Below, one piece after another: positions 27,714-35,907 of a stretch of 64,000 nucleotides of DNA. The stretch's first letter is position 1; each line of letters begins with the position of its first letter. The translations under genes were made by a program, and so were the position numbers. Where the stretch lies: the NCBI GenBank assembly GCA_963696675.1, contig CAVOLM010000018.1:62001-126000 (forward strand), written 5' to 3'. The DNA comes from DATBVX01 sp963696675. Lineage in GTDB: Bacteria; Pseudomonadota; Gammaproteobacteria; Steroidobacterales; Steroidobacteraceae. The notes under the pieces were generated by a model that was not told where the DNA came from, searched no databases, and was given only the letters and a program-made list of their open reading frames with translations.

Positions 27714-28850
27714 TCAGTAACGCTGACCTTGCTCGCGCACGTGTGCGAGCGTGACCTGACCGCGCAGGACCCGGAACACCCAGGCCGTGTAGGCGAGGAC
27801 GATCGGCAGGAACACGATCACGCAGATCAGCATGATGAAGAGCGTGAGCCGGCTGCTCGATGCGTCCCACACCGTAAGGCTCGACGCCGGGTGCGTCGAG
27901 GAGGGCAGCAGGAATGGAAACAGGCTGAACCCGGCCGTAAGGATGACGCCAGCCTGGGTGAGCGAACTGGCGACAAAGGCCAGCGCCGCAGCGCGGCGTC
28001 GCACGGCGAGCCACACGGTGATGGCGGAAACGTAGGCCAACAGGGGCGCGAACCAAAGCAGCGGGTGGCTGTTTAAATTGTCGAGCCACGCGCCCGGTGC
28101 CGATTGCACTTCCTTGAGCAGCGGATTGCTGGGCCCGTTGCCATCGATCTGGCTCGTGATTCGTAATCCGTCGAGCCCGCTCGCCAGCCAGATGCCCGCA
28201 AGCGTGAACGCGACGAGCAGGACGAGGGCCGCGATGCGCGCAACGCCCGCCGCGCGATCGCTCATGGGCGCTTCGACCTTGAAAGCGGCCCAGGTTGCGC
28301 CCTGCATGATCAGCATGGCCAGGCTCACGATTCCGGACAACAGCGCAAACGGGTGCAACAGCGAGATGAAGCTGCCGGCATAGACCGGACGCGACAGTTC
28401 ATCGAGATGAAACGGTACGCCAATGAAGAGATTCCCGAAGGCGACACCAAACAGGAGCGAAGCTGCCAGTCCGCTCACGCACAAAGCCCAATCCCAGACG
28501 TTACGCCAGCGCGGATCGTCGATCTTGCCGCGGAAGGTGAAGCCGACCGGCCGGATGATCAGCACCGCGAGCAACAACAACATGGCGAGATAGAAACTCG
28601 AGAAGGCCGCCGCATAGAGCATCGGCCACGCAGCAAACACGGCACCGCCGCCGAGGATGAGCCAGACCTGGTTTCCTTCCCAGACCGGCTCCACGGATTC
28701 AAGCAACGCGATCCGCTCCTCGTTCGAGCGGCCGACGAAACGAAAGATGGCGGCGACGCCGAGATCGAATCCATCGGTGATTGCAAAGCCGATCAGCAGG
28801 ATGCCGAGGAGCAGCCACCAGGTGAGCCGCAGAACTTCGTATTCGGGCAT
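27714..28850 (-). CDS. cydB: Cytochrome bd ubiquinol oxidase subunit II
   Basis: 378 aa polytopic membrane subunit. It starts MPEYEVLRLTWWLLLGILLI with GFAITDGFDLGVAAI, the CydB signature, and continues with EPVWEGNQVWLILGGGAVFAAWP shown here by its WEGNQVWL core. Together with CydA it reduces O2 to water at low oxygen without pumping protons. It follows cydA after 13 bp. Confidence 0.96.
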   Translation of the reverse strand: MPEYEVLRLTWWLLLGILLIGFAITDGFDLGVAAIFRFVGRSNEERIALLESVEPVWEGNQVWLILGGGAVFAAWPMLYAAAFSSFYLAMLLLLAVLIIRPVGFTFRGKIDDPRWRNVWDWALCVSGLAASLLFGVAFGNLFIGVPFHLDELSRPVYAGSFISLLHPFALLSGIVSLAMLIMQGATWAAFKVEAPMSDRAAGVARIAALVLLVAFTLAGIWLASGLDGLRITSQIDGNGPSNPLLKEVQSAPGAWLDNLNSHPLLWFAPLLAYVSAITVWLAVRRRAAALAFVASSLTQAGVILTAGFSLFPFLLPSSTHPASSLTVWDASSSRLTLFIMLICVIVFLPIVLAYTAWVFRVLRGQVTLAHVREQGQRY

Positions 28851-28863
28851 GGTGGGGTCTCCT

Positions 28864-30414
28864 TCAAACTGGAATCGGGTCTGCCGCCAGGAAACCGAGC
28901 CCTTCTGGGCCCCGCCGGATCATTCGCACCATCAGGTACGCATCGACCACCGCGAGCGCGCTGTAGAACAGTACGAACCCGAACAGCGACAGCAGCACGT
29001 TGTTTGCCGTCACGGTCGACACGGCGAGAAATGTCGGCAACACGCCCTCTATCGCCCAGGGCTGGCGGCCATACTCCGCGACGATCCAGCCAAGCTCCGC
29101 GGCAATCCACGGCAGCGGCAGGCTCCAGAAAGCAACGCGCAGGTAAGTGGGATGCCACTCGAAGCTATGGCGTGCCGAGTACCAGAAGGCAGTGGCAAAA
29201 AGGAGAATAAGGAAAATCCCCAGGCCGACCATCAGTCGGAATGACCAGAACAGCACCGGGACATCGGGCACCGTCAACCACGCAGCCTGTTCGATGTCAG
29301 CCGGAGTGGCGAGGGCGGGATCCTTGGAGAAGCGCAACAGCAGTAGTCCGTAGCCAAGATCGGCCTGGTGTGCTTCGAACAGCTCCCTCGCCTCGGCATC
29401 ATTGCGGTCGACCCGCAGGCGCTGCAGGGCCCGATGGGCCTGGGCGCCGCTCACGATGCGTTGACGCGCGTGCTCCACGAGCTCGTAGACACCGGGCACC
29501 TCCGTGTCGAGGGAGCGGGTTGCAATCAGGCCCAGCAGCCAGGGGATATGCACGGCCGCGTGAGTTTTGCGTTCCTCGACATCCGGAAACCCGAAGGCTG
29601 TGAACGACGCGGGAGGTTTCTCCGTCTGCCAGGCGGCCTCTATGGCCGCGATCTTCATCTTCTGGTGCTCGGTCGCCGCGTATCCCGACTCATCGCCGAG
29701 CACGACGACGGAGAGGGCAGAGGCGAGACCGAAGCTCGCTGCCACGGCCATCGAACGGCGGGCAAATCCACGGTTACGCTTATTGAGCAGGTACCACGCC
29801 GAGACTGCGAGCACGAATATTGCCCCGGTCACATAGCCCGCGGCGACGGTGTGCACGAACTTGGCCTGCGCAACCGGGTTGAAGACCACTTCGCCGAATG
29901 AGGTCAGCTCCATACGCATCGTTTCGAAGTTGAAGCGCGCCCCGGCGGGGCGCTGCATCCAGCCGTTGGCGATCAGGATCCACAGCGCGGAAAAGTTCGA
30001 ACCGATCGCAACCAGGAAAGTGACCAGCAGATGGGCGCGTCGCGAGAGCCGCTTCCAGCCGAAAAAGAACAGGCCGACGAAAGTCGACTCCAGGAAGAAC
30101 GCCATCAACCCCTCGATGGCAAGGGGCGCACCGAAGATGTCGCCGACGTAGTGGGAGAAGTAGGCCCAGTTCGTACCGAACTGGAATTCCATCGTGATGC
30201 CAGTGGCGACACCCATGGCGAAATTGATGCCGAAGAGCACGCCCCAGAACTGCGTCATCTGCTTCCAGATTTCGCGGCCGGTCATCACGTAGACGGCTTC
30301 CATGATCACGAGGATCATGGACAGACCGAGCGTGAGCGGAACGAAGAGGAAGTGATAGAGCGCGGTCAGCGCGAACTGCAAGCGGGAAAGGTCGACGACA
30401 TTCATGTCGATCAT
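28864..30414 (-). CDS. cydA: Cytochrome bd ubiquinol oxidase subunit I
   Basis: About 516 aa starting MIDMNVVDLSRLQFALTALY at 30414 (ATG 30405 is an alternative). The heme ligand His is in LTALYHFLFVPLTLG. GTNWAYFSHYVGDIFG, VLGDESGYAATEHQKMKIAA and the quinol-binding GWIVAEYGRQPW are typical of CydA; the Q-loop region between residues about 245 and 330 is of moderate length. The reading frame continues upstream without a stop through cydP, so an apparent cydP-cydA fusion exists in this sequence; see cydP. Confidence 0.94.
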   Translation of the reverse strand: MIDMNVVDLSRLQFALTALYHFLFVPLTLGLSMILVIMEAVYVMTGREIWKQMTQFWGVLFGINFAMGVATGITMEFQFGTNWAYFSHYVGDIFGAPLAIEGLMAFFLESTFVGLFFFGWKRLSRRAHLLVTFLVAIGSNFSALWILIANGWMQRPAGARFNFETMRMELTSFGEVVFNPVAQAKFVHTVAAGYVTGAIFVLAVSAWYLLNKRNRGFARRSMAVAASFGLASALSVVVLGDESGYAATEHQKMKIAAIEAAWQTEKPPASFTAFGFPDVEERKTHAAVHIPWLLGLIATRSLDTEVPGVYELVEHARQRIVSGAQAHRALQRLRVDRNDAEARELFEAHQADLGYGLLLLRFSKDPALATPADIEQAAWLTVPDVPVLFWSFRLMVGLGIFLILLFATAFWYSARHSFEWHPTYLRVAFWSLPLPWIAAELGWIVAEYGRQPWAIEGVLPTFLAVSTVTANNVLLSLFGFVLFYSALAVVDAYLMVRMIRRGPEGLGFLAADPIPV

Positions 30415-30597
30415 GGCGTGGTGCTTTTCCTGATCGAGAGCGAGACGTTCAGCGCTGCGCTCCGGTGTCACATCAATGCGCTGCGAGGGAGAGAAGAACA
30501 GGCTCCAGAGGATCAGCAGCGCGACCAATTTGAACGCGAGCAGCCAGGCGATCTTGCGCCGCAAGGCTACGCGCCACGCTGTGGGCTTGTGATCCAC
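30411..30597 (-). CDS. cydP: Cytochrome oxidase putative small subunit CydP (probable frameshift near its end)
   Basis: A short basic-then-hydrophobic protein, MDHKPTAWRVALRRKIAWLL then AFKLVALLILWSLFFSPSQR, matching the one-helix CydP family encoded just before cydA. It starts at GTG 30597, preceded by a GGGG purine run. In this sequence its frame runs straight into cydA. In the neighbouring frame a TGA at 30413-30411 would overlap the cydA ATG as ATGA, giving 61 aa, and one extra base is all that is needed. Because extra bases are common in this window, separate genes are more likely than a fusion. Confidence 0.75.
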
Positions 30598-30623
30598 GGT
30601 TAGATCCCCAGTGTTATCAGAAT

Positions 30624-30642
30624 ATTAAAGGATATATTTAAT
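30624..30642. promoter_or_regulatory. AT-rich palindrome upstream of the cyd operon
   Basis: ATTAAAGGATATATTTAAT: ATTAAA and TTTAAT are inverted around a 7-bp centre, in an unusually AT-rich patch 27 bp upstream of the cydP start. Position and shape suit an operator for an oxygen or NO/redox responsive regulator (Rrf2 type is one possibility) and could contain the promoter. It does not fit an FNR/ANR box. Confidence 0.45.
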
Positions 30643-30668
30643 GTTCGATCTACTGGATCTGCCAGCTA

Positions 30669-32210
30669 TCATGGATCGTGGAACGGTTCGGCGACATTCG
30701 CAAAAGCCGCCGAGCGTGCCGCATCCTGATCGAGGGACTGAGCCGCGGCGATGGCCTCCTGGAAGCTCGACCATCCGGAAGGTACATCGACCAGTTTGAC
30801 GTGTGTTGCGGCCACCGCCGCCAGGGCTTGCGCCCGATAGTCCGCTTCCTCAATGGCGCGTGCGCTCTGCTGCGCGATCTGCACGGACTCCCTGGCCCCG
30901 GCCGTATCACCCGCAGCCACCTGCACGCCGATGATGCCGAACCATGCTGGTACCTGAAGACGTGCGTCGGTCAACGCCTGGGCCGTGGCCCTCGCGCCGC
31001 TCACATCGCCGGCCTCCGCCTGCGCCGTGGTGATGTCGTGAATCAGCAGAGCTCGCGTAGCGTCATCGCTGACCTGCATTGCCGTATTCAACGCGCTCGC
31101 GATGTCACCCGCGCGTGCTTGCAGGCGTGCAATTGCTTCAGAGCCCGGCCCGCGGCCATCAGCCTGCAAAGCCTGCTGCAGGGTGACGCGCGCCGCAGGC
31201 TTTTGTCCGGTTGCAATCTGGGCGACTGCGATCTCGCTCAGTGCCAGCGACTTGCCGGGCGCGGTGCGCTTGCGTGGCAGGTCTGTAATGGCACGTTTCA
31301 GTAACGCCTCGGCGTTGACGGAGTCCTCGGCGTGCGCGCGCAACGTCGCCAGGCGCGCAAAGCCCAGCGCCCGGGATGCAGGGTCCTTGACACGATCGAG
31401 CGTACTCACTGCGCCATTGAAACTTCCCGATGCTGCCTGGACCAGTGCGATGTACACGTAGGCGGAGTCACGCTCGGACTTACTGTGAATGCGGCTGGCC
31501 ATGTCGATCGCGATGACGATGCTGTCGGAATTGCCGATGTCCGCAAGGGCGCCGGCGACATCTGCACTCGCGATGGCGCGGATACCTTCATCCCCGATGG
31601 CAGCTACCGTCGCGCGCGCGTCGCTGAGCTTGCCGAGGCGAGCCTGACCTTGCGCGATCCGTCGCAGCATTTGTTCCCGGGCGATAGAAGTGGAAAGGCG
31701 TCGCGCATTCGTCAGCGCGGCGGCGATGTCTCCTGAACCGATCTGCAGGTTGATGACCGCGACGAGCACCGGATCGCGCATTTCATCCATGTCAATGGCG
31801 CCTGCGGCCTCGACCGCTGCGTCCAGGTTGCGAATTCGCGCCCACTCGAGGCCAATCGAGCGCAGGGCCAGGTCTTGTCCGGGAGAGGCCTTGACTTCGT
31901 TGGCGATCTCGCGGGCGTCGCGCAGCGAGGCGCGTGCGGCATCTAGGTTTCCGAAACTCGTGTGCACTCCGGCAATCCGGACCAGCGCTTCGGCTCGGAA
32001 GTACGCGTCGGAGATCCTCTGTGCTGCGGTCCGCGCTTCGTTGAGCGCGTAGTTCGCCCAGGCGCTGGAATCATTGGCGTCGAGAGACTGCAGATCACCG
32101 AGGGCCGCTTGAGCTGTTGCACACATGCCGCTCGCGACCAGCAACGCGCTGCGCGCCAGGCAGCGTCCCTGTCGAAGGCTGAAAGCGTCGCGGAATATGC
32201 TCATTGCCAT
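30669..32210 (-). CDS. Exported helical-repeat (TPR-like) protein
   Basis: 513 aa from ATG 32210 (MAMSIFRDAFSLRQGRC), with a signal peptide ending near ATAQAA. The rest is about twelve degenerate helix-turn-helix repeats of 33-40 residues of the type AEALVRIAGVHTSFGNLDAA, ALARSLLRDIAR and LLIHDITTAQAEAGDVSGAR, ending in a short tail. TPR- or Sel1-like solenoid, probably periplasmic and used for protein contacts. It precedes the cyd operon on the same strand by 72 bp, but the AT-rich operator between them suggests separate transcription. No enzymatic motif is visible. Confidence 0.75.
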   Translation of the reverse strand: MAMSIFRDAFSLRQGRCLARSALLVASGMCATAQAALGDLQSLDANDSSAWANYALNEARTAAQRISDAYFRAEALVRIAGVHTSFGNLDAARASLRDAREIANEVKASPGQDLALRSIGLEWARIRNLDAAVEAAGAIDMDEMRDPVLVAVINLQIGSGDIAAALTNARRLSTSIAREQMLRRIAQGQARLGKLSDARATVAAIGDEGIRAIASADVAGALADIGNSDSIVIAIDMASRIHSKSERDSAYVYIALVQAASGSFNGAVSTLDRVKDPASRALGFARLATLRAHAEDSVNAEALLKRAITDLPRKRTAPGKSLALSEIAVAQIATGQKPAARVTLQQALQADGRGPGSEAIARLQARAGDIASALNTAMQVSDDATRALLIHDITTAQAEAGDVSGARATAQALTDARLQVPAWFGIIGVQVAAGDTAGARESVQIAQQSARAIEEADYRAQALAAVAATHVKLVDVPSGWSSFQEAIAAAQSLDQDAARSAAFANVAEPFHDP

Positions 32211-32274
32211 AGGATCTGGCGCTCGCGGGCGCACTAACGTACGTCTACGGAAGCTCGATGTACACTGAACGCCA

Positions 32275-33078
32275 ATGTCAGAGGACGCCCTGCTGGAACA
32301 GATGATCCGAGCTGCGGTGGTCGCCGGCCGCGCCGCTTTCGAGGTGTACCAGGGGCATTTCGAGATCGAAATGAAAGCGGACGATTCACCCGTGACGGCG
32401 GCGGATCACGCCGCGGAGCGGCTCATTCTCGAGCATCTGGGCCAGGACGCACCCGGGCTGCCGATCGTCGCCGAGGAGCAGGTCGCTCTCGGTCGCGTGC
32501 CCAGGCATGGAAGGGAATTCCTGCTCGTCGATCCGCTCGACGGGACGCGCGAATTCATCAAACGCAATGGCGAGTTCACGGTGAACATCGCGCTGGTGCG
32601 GGACCGATCGGCGGTGCTGGGCGTCGTCTACGCCCCGGCGATCTCCACGTTGTTTGCAGGCAATGCGCTTACGGGTGAGGCCTGGCGCAGCCGCCAGGAG
32701 CCGGGCGCCCGGGGAGCGGCTCGCGAACCGATCAAGGTCCGCGCCATCCCTGCCGGAGGAATCACCGTTGTGGCGTCCCGCTCGCATCGGAGTCCCGAGA
32801 CCGATGCGTATCTGGCAGGATACCGGGTGGCACAAATGGTTTCGGTCGGCTCATCGTTGAAATTCTGTAAAGTCGCGGCGGGCGAGGCGGACCTGTATCC
32901 GCGTCTCGGAACCACGATGGAATGGGACACGGCCGCCGGCCAGGCGATCCTCTGCGCTGCGGGTGGGCGCGTGCTGACGGGCGAGCGCGCGACGCTTGAA
33001 TATGGCAAACCGGAATATCGCAATCCGTGGTTCATCGCGACCGGATCGGTGGACGTGTTACCGCTCCAGAGCCTCTGA
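32275..33078 (+). CDS. cysQ: 3'(2'),5'-bisphosphate nucleotidase CysQ
   Basis: 267 aa inositol-monophosphatase-fold enzyme that clears PAP produced by sulfate assimilation. The metal-binding motifs are visible: SPVTAADHAAE, IVAEEQ, DPLDGTREFIKRNGEFTVNI and WDTAAGQAIL with the C-terminal Asp. The next gene, cysD, starts 2 bp after its stop, which fits a PAP/PAPS role rather than inositol metabolism. Confidence 0.94.
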   Translation: MSEDALLEQMIRAAVVAGRAAFEVYQGHFEIEMKADDSPVTAADHAAERLILEHLGQDAPGLPIVAEEQVALGRVPRHGREFLLVDPLDGTREFIKRNGEFTVNIALVRDRSAVLGVVYAPAISTLFAGNALTGEAWRSRQEPGARGAAREPIKVRAIPAGGITVVASRSHRSPETDAYLAGYRVAQMVSVGSSLKFCKVAAGEADLYPRLGTTMEWDTAAGQAILCAAGGRVLTGERATLEYGKPEYRNPWFIATGSVDVLPLQSL

Positions 33079-33080
33079 TC

Positions 33081-33998
33081 ATGACCACCCACGCGCAATC
33101 TGTCTCGAGACACCTCCAGCGCCTCGAGGCCGAATCGATCGGCATCCTGCGCGAGGTTGTGGCGGAGTTCCGTCGCCCGGTGCTGCTCTATTCGATCGGC
33201 AAGGACTCGGGCGTGCTACTGCATCTGGCGATGAAAGCCTTTTATCCCGCGGCCCCGCCATTCCCGCTGCTGCACGTCGATACCGGCTGGAAGTTTCGCG
33301 ACATGATCACGCATCGCGATGCCATTGCGCAGCGCTACGGTGTGAAGCTGCTCGTGTACACGAACCCGGATGGCATCGCGCGCGGCATCAACCCCATCAT
33401 CTCCGGCTCACAAGTACACACACAAGTCATGAAGACCGAGGCGCTCAAGCAGGCACTCGATCTGTACGACTTCGACGCGGCCTTCGGTGGTGCGCGCCGC
33501 GACGAGGAAAAGAGCCGCGCCAAGGAGCGTATTTTCTCGTTTCGCTCAGCTGGCCATAGCTGGGATCCACGCAACCAGCGGCCCGAACTCTGGCGTCTGT
33601 ACAACACCCGTATCAACAAGGGCGAGACGATTCGTGTCTTCCCGCTTTCGAACTGGACTGAGCTCGATATCTGGCAGTACACGCGCGCCCAGCAGATACC
33701 GGTGGTGCCACTGTATTTTGCCGCCGCTCGCCCGGTCGTGAGGCGCGACGGTCTGTTGATTATGCGGGACGACTCACGCATGCCGTTACGGCCTGGTGAG
33801 GTGGAGGAAATCAAGATGGTGCGCTTTCGCTCGCTCGGCTGCTATCCGCTGTCCGCGGCGATCGAGAGTTCTGCCGCGACGCTCGATGACATCGTTGCCG
33901 AGATGCTCGGCGCGCGCACGTCGGAGCGGTCCGGGCGTCTCATCGATAGCGACGAAGCCGCCTCGATGGAACGAAAGAAGCGCGAGGGATATTTCTGA
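33081..33998 (+). CDS. cysD: Sulfate adenylyltransferase small subunit CysD
   Basis: ATP sulfurylase catalytic subunit, 305 aa. The PP-loop-like LLYSIGKDSGVLLHLAMKAF and the family stretches VDTGWKFRDMI, GGARRDEEKSRAKERIFSFR and FPLSNWTELDIWQYT are clear, ending MERKKREGYF. It overlaps cysNC as TGATG at 33996-34000, so the two subunits are made together. Confidence 0.97.
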   Translation: MTTHAQSVSRHLQRLEAESIGILREVVAEFRRPVLLYSIGKDSGVLLHLAMKAFYPAAPPFPLLHVDTGWKFRDMITHRDAIAQRYGVKLLVYTNPDGIARGINPIISGSQVHTQVMKTEALKQALDLYDFDAAFGGARRDEEKSRAKERIFSFRSAGHSWDPRNQRPELWRLYNTRINKGETIRVFPLSNWTELDIWQYTRAQQIPVVPLYFAAARPVVRRDGLLIMRDDSRMPLRPGEVEEIKMVRFRSLGCYPLSAAIESSAATLDDIVAEMLGARTSERSGRLIDSDEAASMERKKREGYF

Positions 33999-35887
33999 TG
34001 GCAGCACCCACCCAGCAAGCGTTTCCGCAAGCCCCTGCATCGGCGGCGCGTCATGACTTGCTGCGTTTCCTGACCTGCGGCTCCGTGGATGACGGCAAGT
34101 CGACACTCATCGGCCGCTTGCTCTACGACAGCCAGCTCATCCTGGACGATCAGCTCGCGGCGCTGGCGCGCGACAGCGCCAGGCACGGCACGGCCGGAAG
34201 CGATCTCGACTTCGCACTGCTGGTGGACGGTCTGGAAGCGGAGCGCGAACAGGGCATCACGATCGATGTCGCCTACCGTTTCTTCTCCACACCACGGCGT
34301 TCCTTCATCGTGGCGGACGCGCCGGGCCACGAGCAGTACACACGCAACATGGCGACGGGTGCCTCGGGCTCGGACGTTGCGGTCATTCTGATCGATGCGC
34401 GCAAGGGAGTCCTGACGCAGACGCGCCGCCATACATACATCTGCTCACTACTGGGAATCCGCCACATCTGCGTCGCGGTCAACAAGATCGATTTGGTGGA
34501 GCATTCCGGGGAGCGGTTTCATCACATCGTCGGCGATTACCTGGGATTCGCGCAGTCACTCACCTTCGGCTCGATCACTGCAATCCCGGTTTCGGCCCGC
34601 TACGGCGACAACGTCACGCGGCGCTCGGAACACATGGGCTGGTACGAGGGCCCGACGCTCCTCGAGTATCTCGAGGCGGTCGAAGTGGATCATGCGCTGG
34701 ACGACAAGCCGTTCCGCTTTCCGGTGCAGTGGGTGAATCGGGCCAACCAGGACTTTCGCGGTTTCTGCGGCACGGTTGCCTCTGGCTGCATACGCCCGGG
34801 CGACCGCATCGTCGTCGCGCAATCCGGTCGCGAAACGAGTGTCAGGCGCATCGTTACGGCGGATGGCGACGTCCCGGCCGCACACCCGGGCGACGCAGTG
34901 ACGCTGACTCTGAGCGATGAGGTCGACATCGCGCGTGGCGATGTCCTGGCGCGACCCGAGTCACGGCCCGAAGTCGTTGACCAGTTTGCTGCGCACGTCC
35001 TATGGATGGCCGAGGAACCGATGTTTCCGGGCCGTTCCTACCTTTTGCGGATCGGTTCCAAGTATGTCCCGGCGCGAGTGACGACACTCAAGCACAAGAT
35101 CGATGTAAACAATCTTGAGCACATTGCCGCCCGCACGCTGGTGCTGAACGAGATCGGGTTATGCAACATCTCGACTTCGACTCCTGTGGCACTCGATCCT
35201 TATACGGAGAATCGGGAAACGGGTGCCTTCATCCTGATCGACCGCTACACGAATGCCACGGCGGGCGCGGGAATGATCACCTTTGGGCTGCGCCGGGCGA
35301 CCAATATCCATCGGCAGAACCTGCTGATCGACAAGAGCGCACGCACCCGCCTGCACGGACACGGAGCGACGATTCTCTGGTTCACAGGCCTCCCGGGATC
35401 AGGCAAGAGCACCATCGCTAACATCGTCGAGCGCGAACTCCACGCCCGTGGCGTCCACACTTATCTCCTGGATGGCGACAACGTGCGCCATGGCCTGAGC
35501 CGCGACCTCGGGTTCACCGATGTAGACCGGGTCGAGAATATTCGCCGAGTTGGCGAGGTCGCGAAACTCTTCGTCGATGCGGGCATGATCGTTCTGTGCT
35601 CGTTCATTTCACCCTTCCGCGCAGAGCGGCGCATGGTGCGCGAGCTGGTGGGGGAGAGTGAATTCGTCGAGGTGTTCGTCGACACGACGCTCGATGAGTG
35701 CATCCGGCGCGACCCGAAGGGCCTGTACGCGCGCGCGCGGGCCGGCAAGATCACGAACTTCACCGGGATCGATTCGCCCTACGAGCCGCCGGAAGCGGCT
35801 GAAGTGGTGGTCCGCACTGACGAGCACTCTGCCGAGCAAGCCGCGCAGCTCGTGATCGATGAGCTGCAGGCACGCCACGTCATCTGA
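33998..35887 (+). CDS. cysNC: Bifunctional sulfate adenylyltransferase GTPase subunit / APS kinase (CysN-CysC fusion)
   Basis: 629 aa. Residues 1-420 are CysN, an EF-Tu-like GTPase (GSVDDGKSTLIGRLL, DAPGHEQYTRNMATGAS, VNKIDLV) that drives adenylyl transfer. Residues about 450-629 are APS kinase CysC with its own P-loop GLPGSGKSTIANIVE, DGDNVRHGLSRDLGF and a Ser/Thr-containing ISPFRAERRMVRE. Together with CysD it converts sulfate to PAPS. The fusion is well known in proteobacteria. Confidence 0.97.
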   Translation: MAAPTQQAFPQAPASAARHDLLRFLTCGSVDDGKSTLIGRLLYDSQLILDDQLAALARDSARHGTAGSDLDFALLVDGLEAEREQGITIDVAYRFFSTPRRSFIVADAPGHEQYTRNMATGASGSDVAVILIDARKGVLTQTRRHTYICSLLGIRHICVAVNKIDLVEHSGERFHHIVGDYLGFAQSLTFGSITAIPVSARYGDNVTRRSEHMGWYEGPTLLEYLEAVEVDHALDDKPFRFPVQWVNRANQDFRGFCGTVASGCIRPGDRIVVAQSGRETSVRRIVTADGDVPAAHPGDAVTLTLSDEVDIARGDVLARPESRPEVVDQFAAHVLWMAEEPMFPGRSYLLRIGSKYVPARVTTLKHKIDVNNLEHIAARTLVLNEIGLCNISTSTPVALDPYTENRETGAFILIDRYTNATAGAGMITFGLRRATNIHRQNLLIDKSARTRLHGHGATILWFTGLPGSGKSTIANIVERELHARGVHTYLLDGDNVRHGLSRDLGFTDVDRVENIRRVGEVAKLFVDAGMIVLCSFISPFRAERRMVRELVGESEFVEVFVDTTLDECIRRDPKGLYARARAGKITNFTGIDSPYEPPEAAEVVVRTDEHSAEQAAQLVIDELQARHVI

Positions 35888-35907
35888 TCGGACGCGGGCG
35901 GGGCTAG

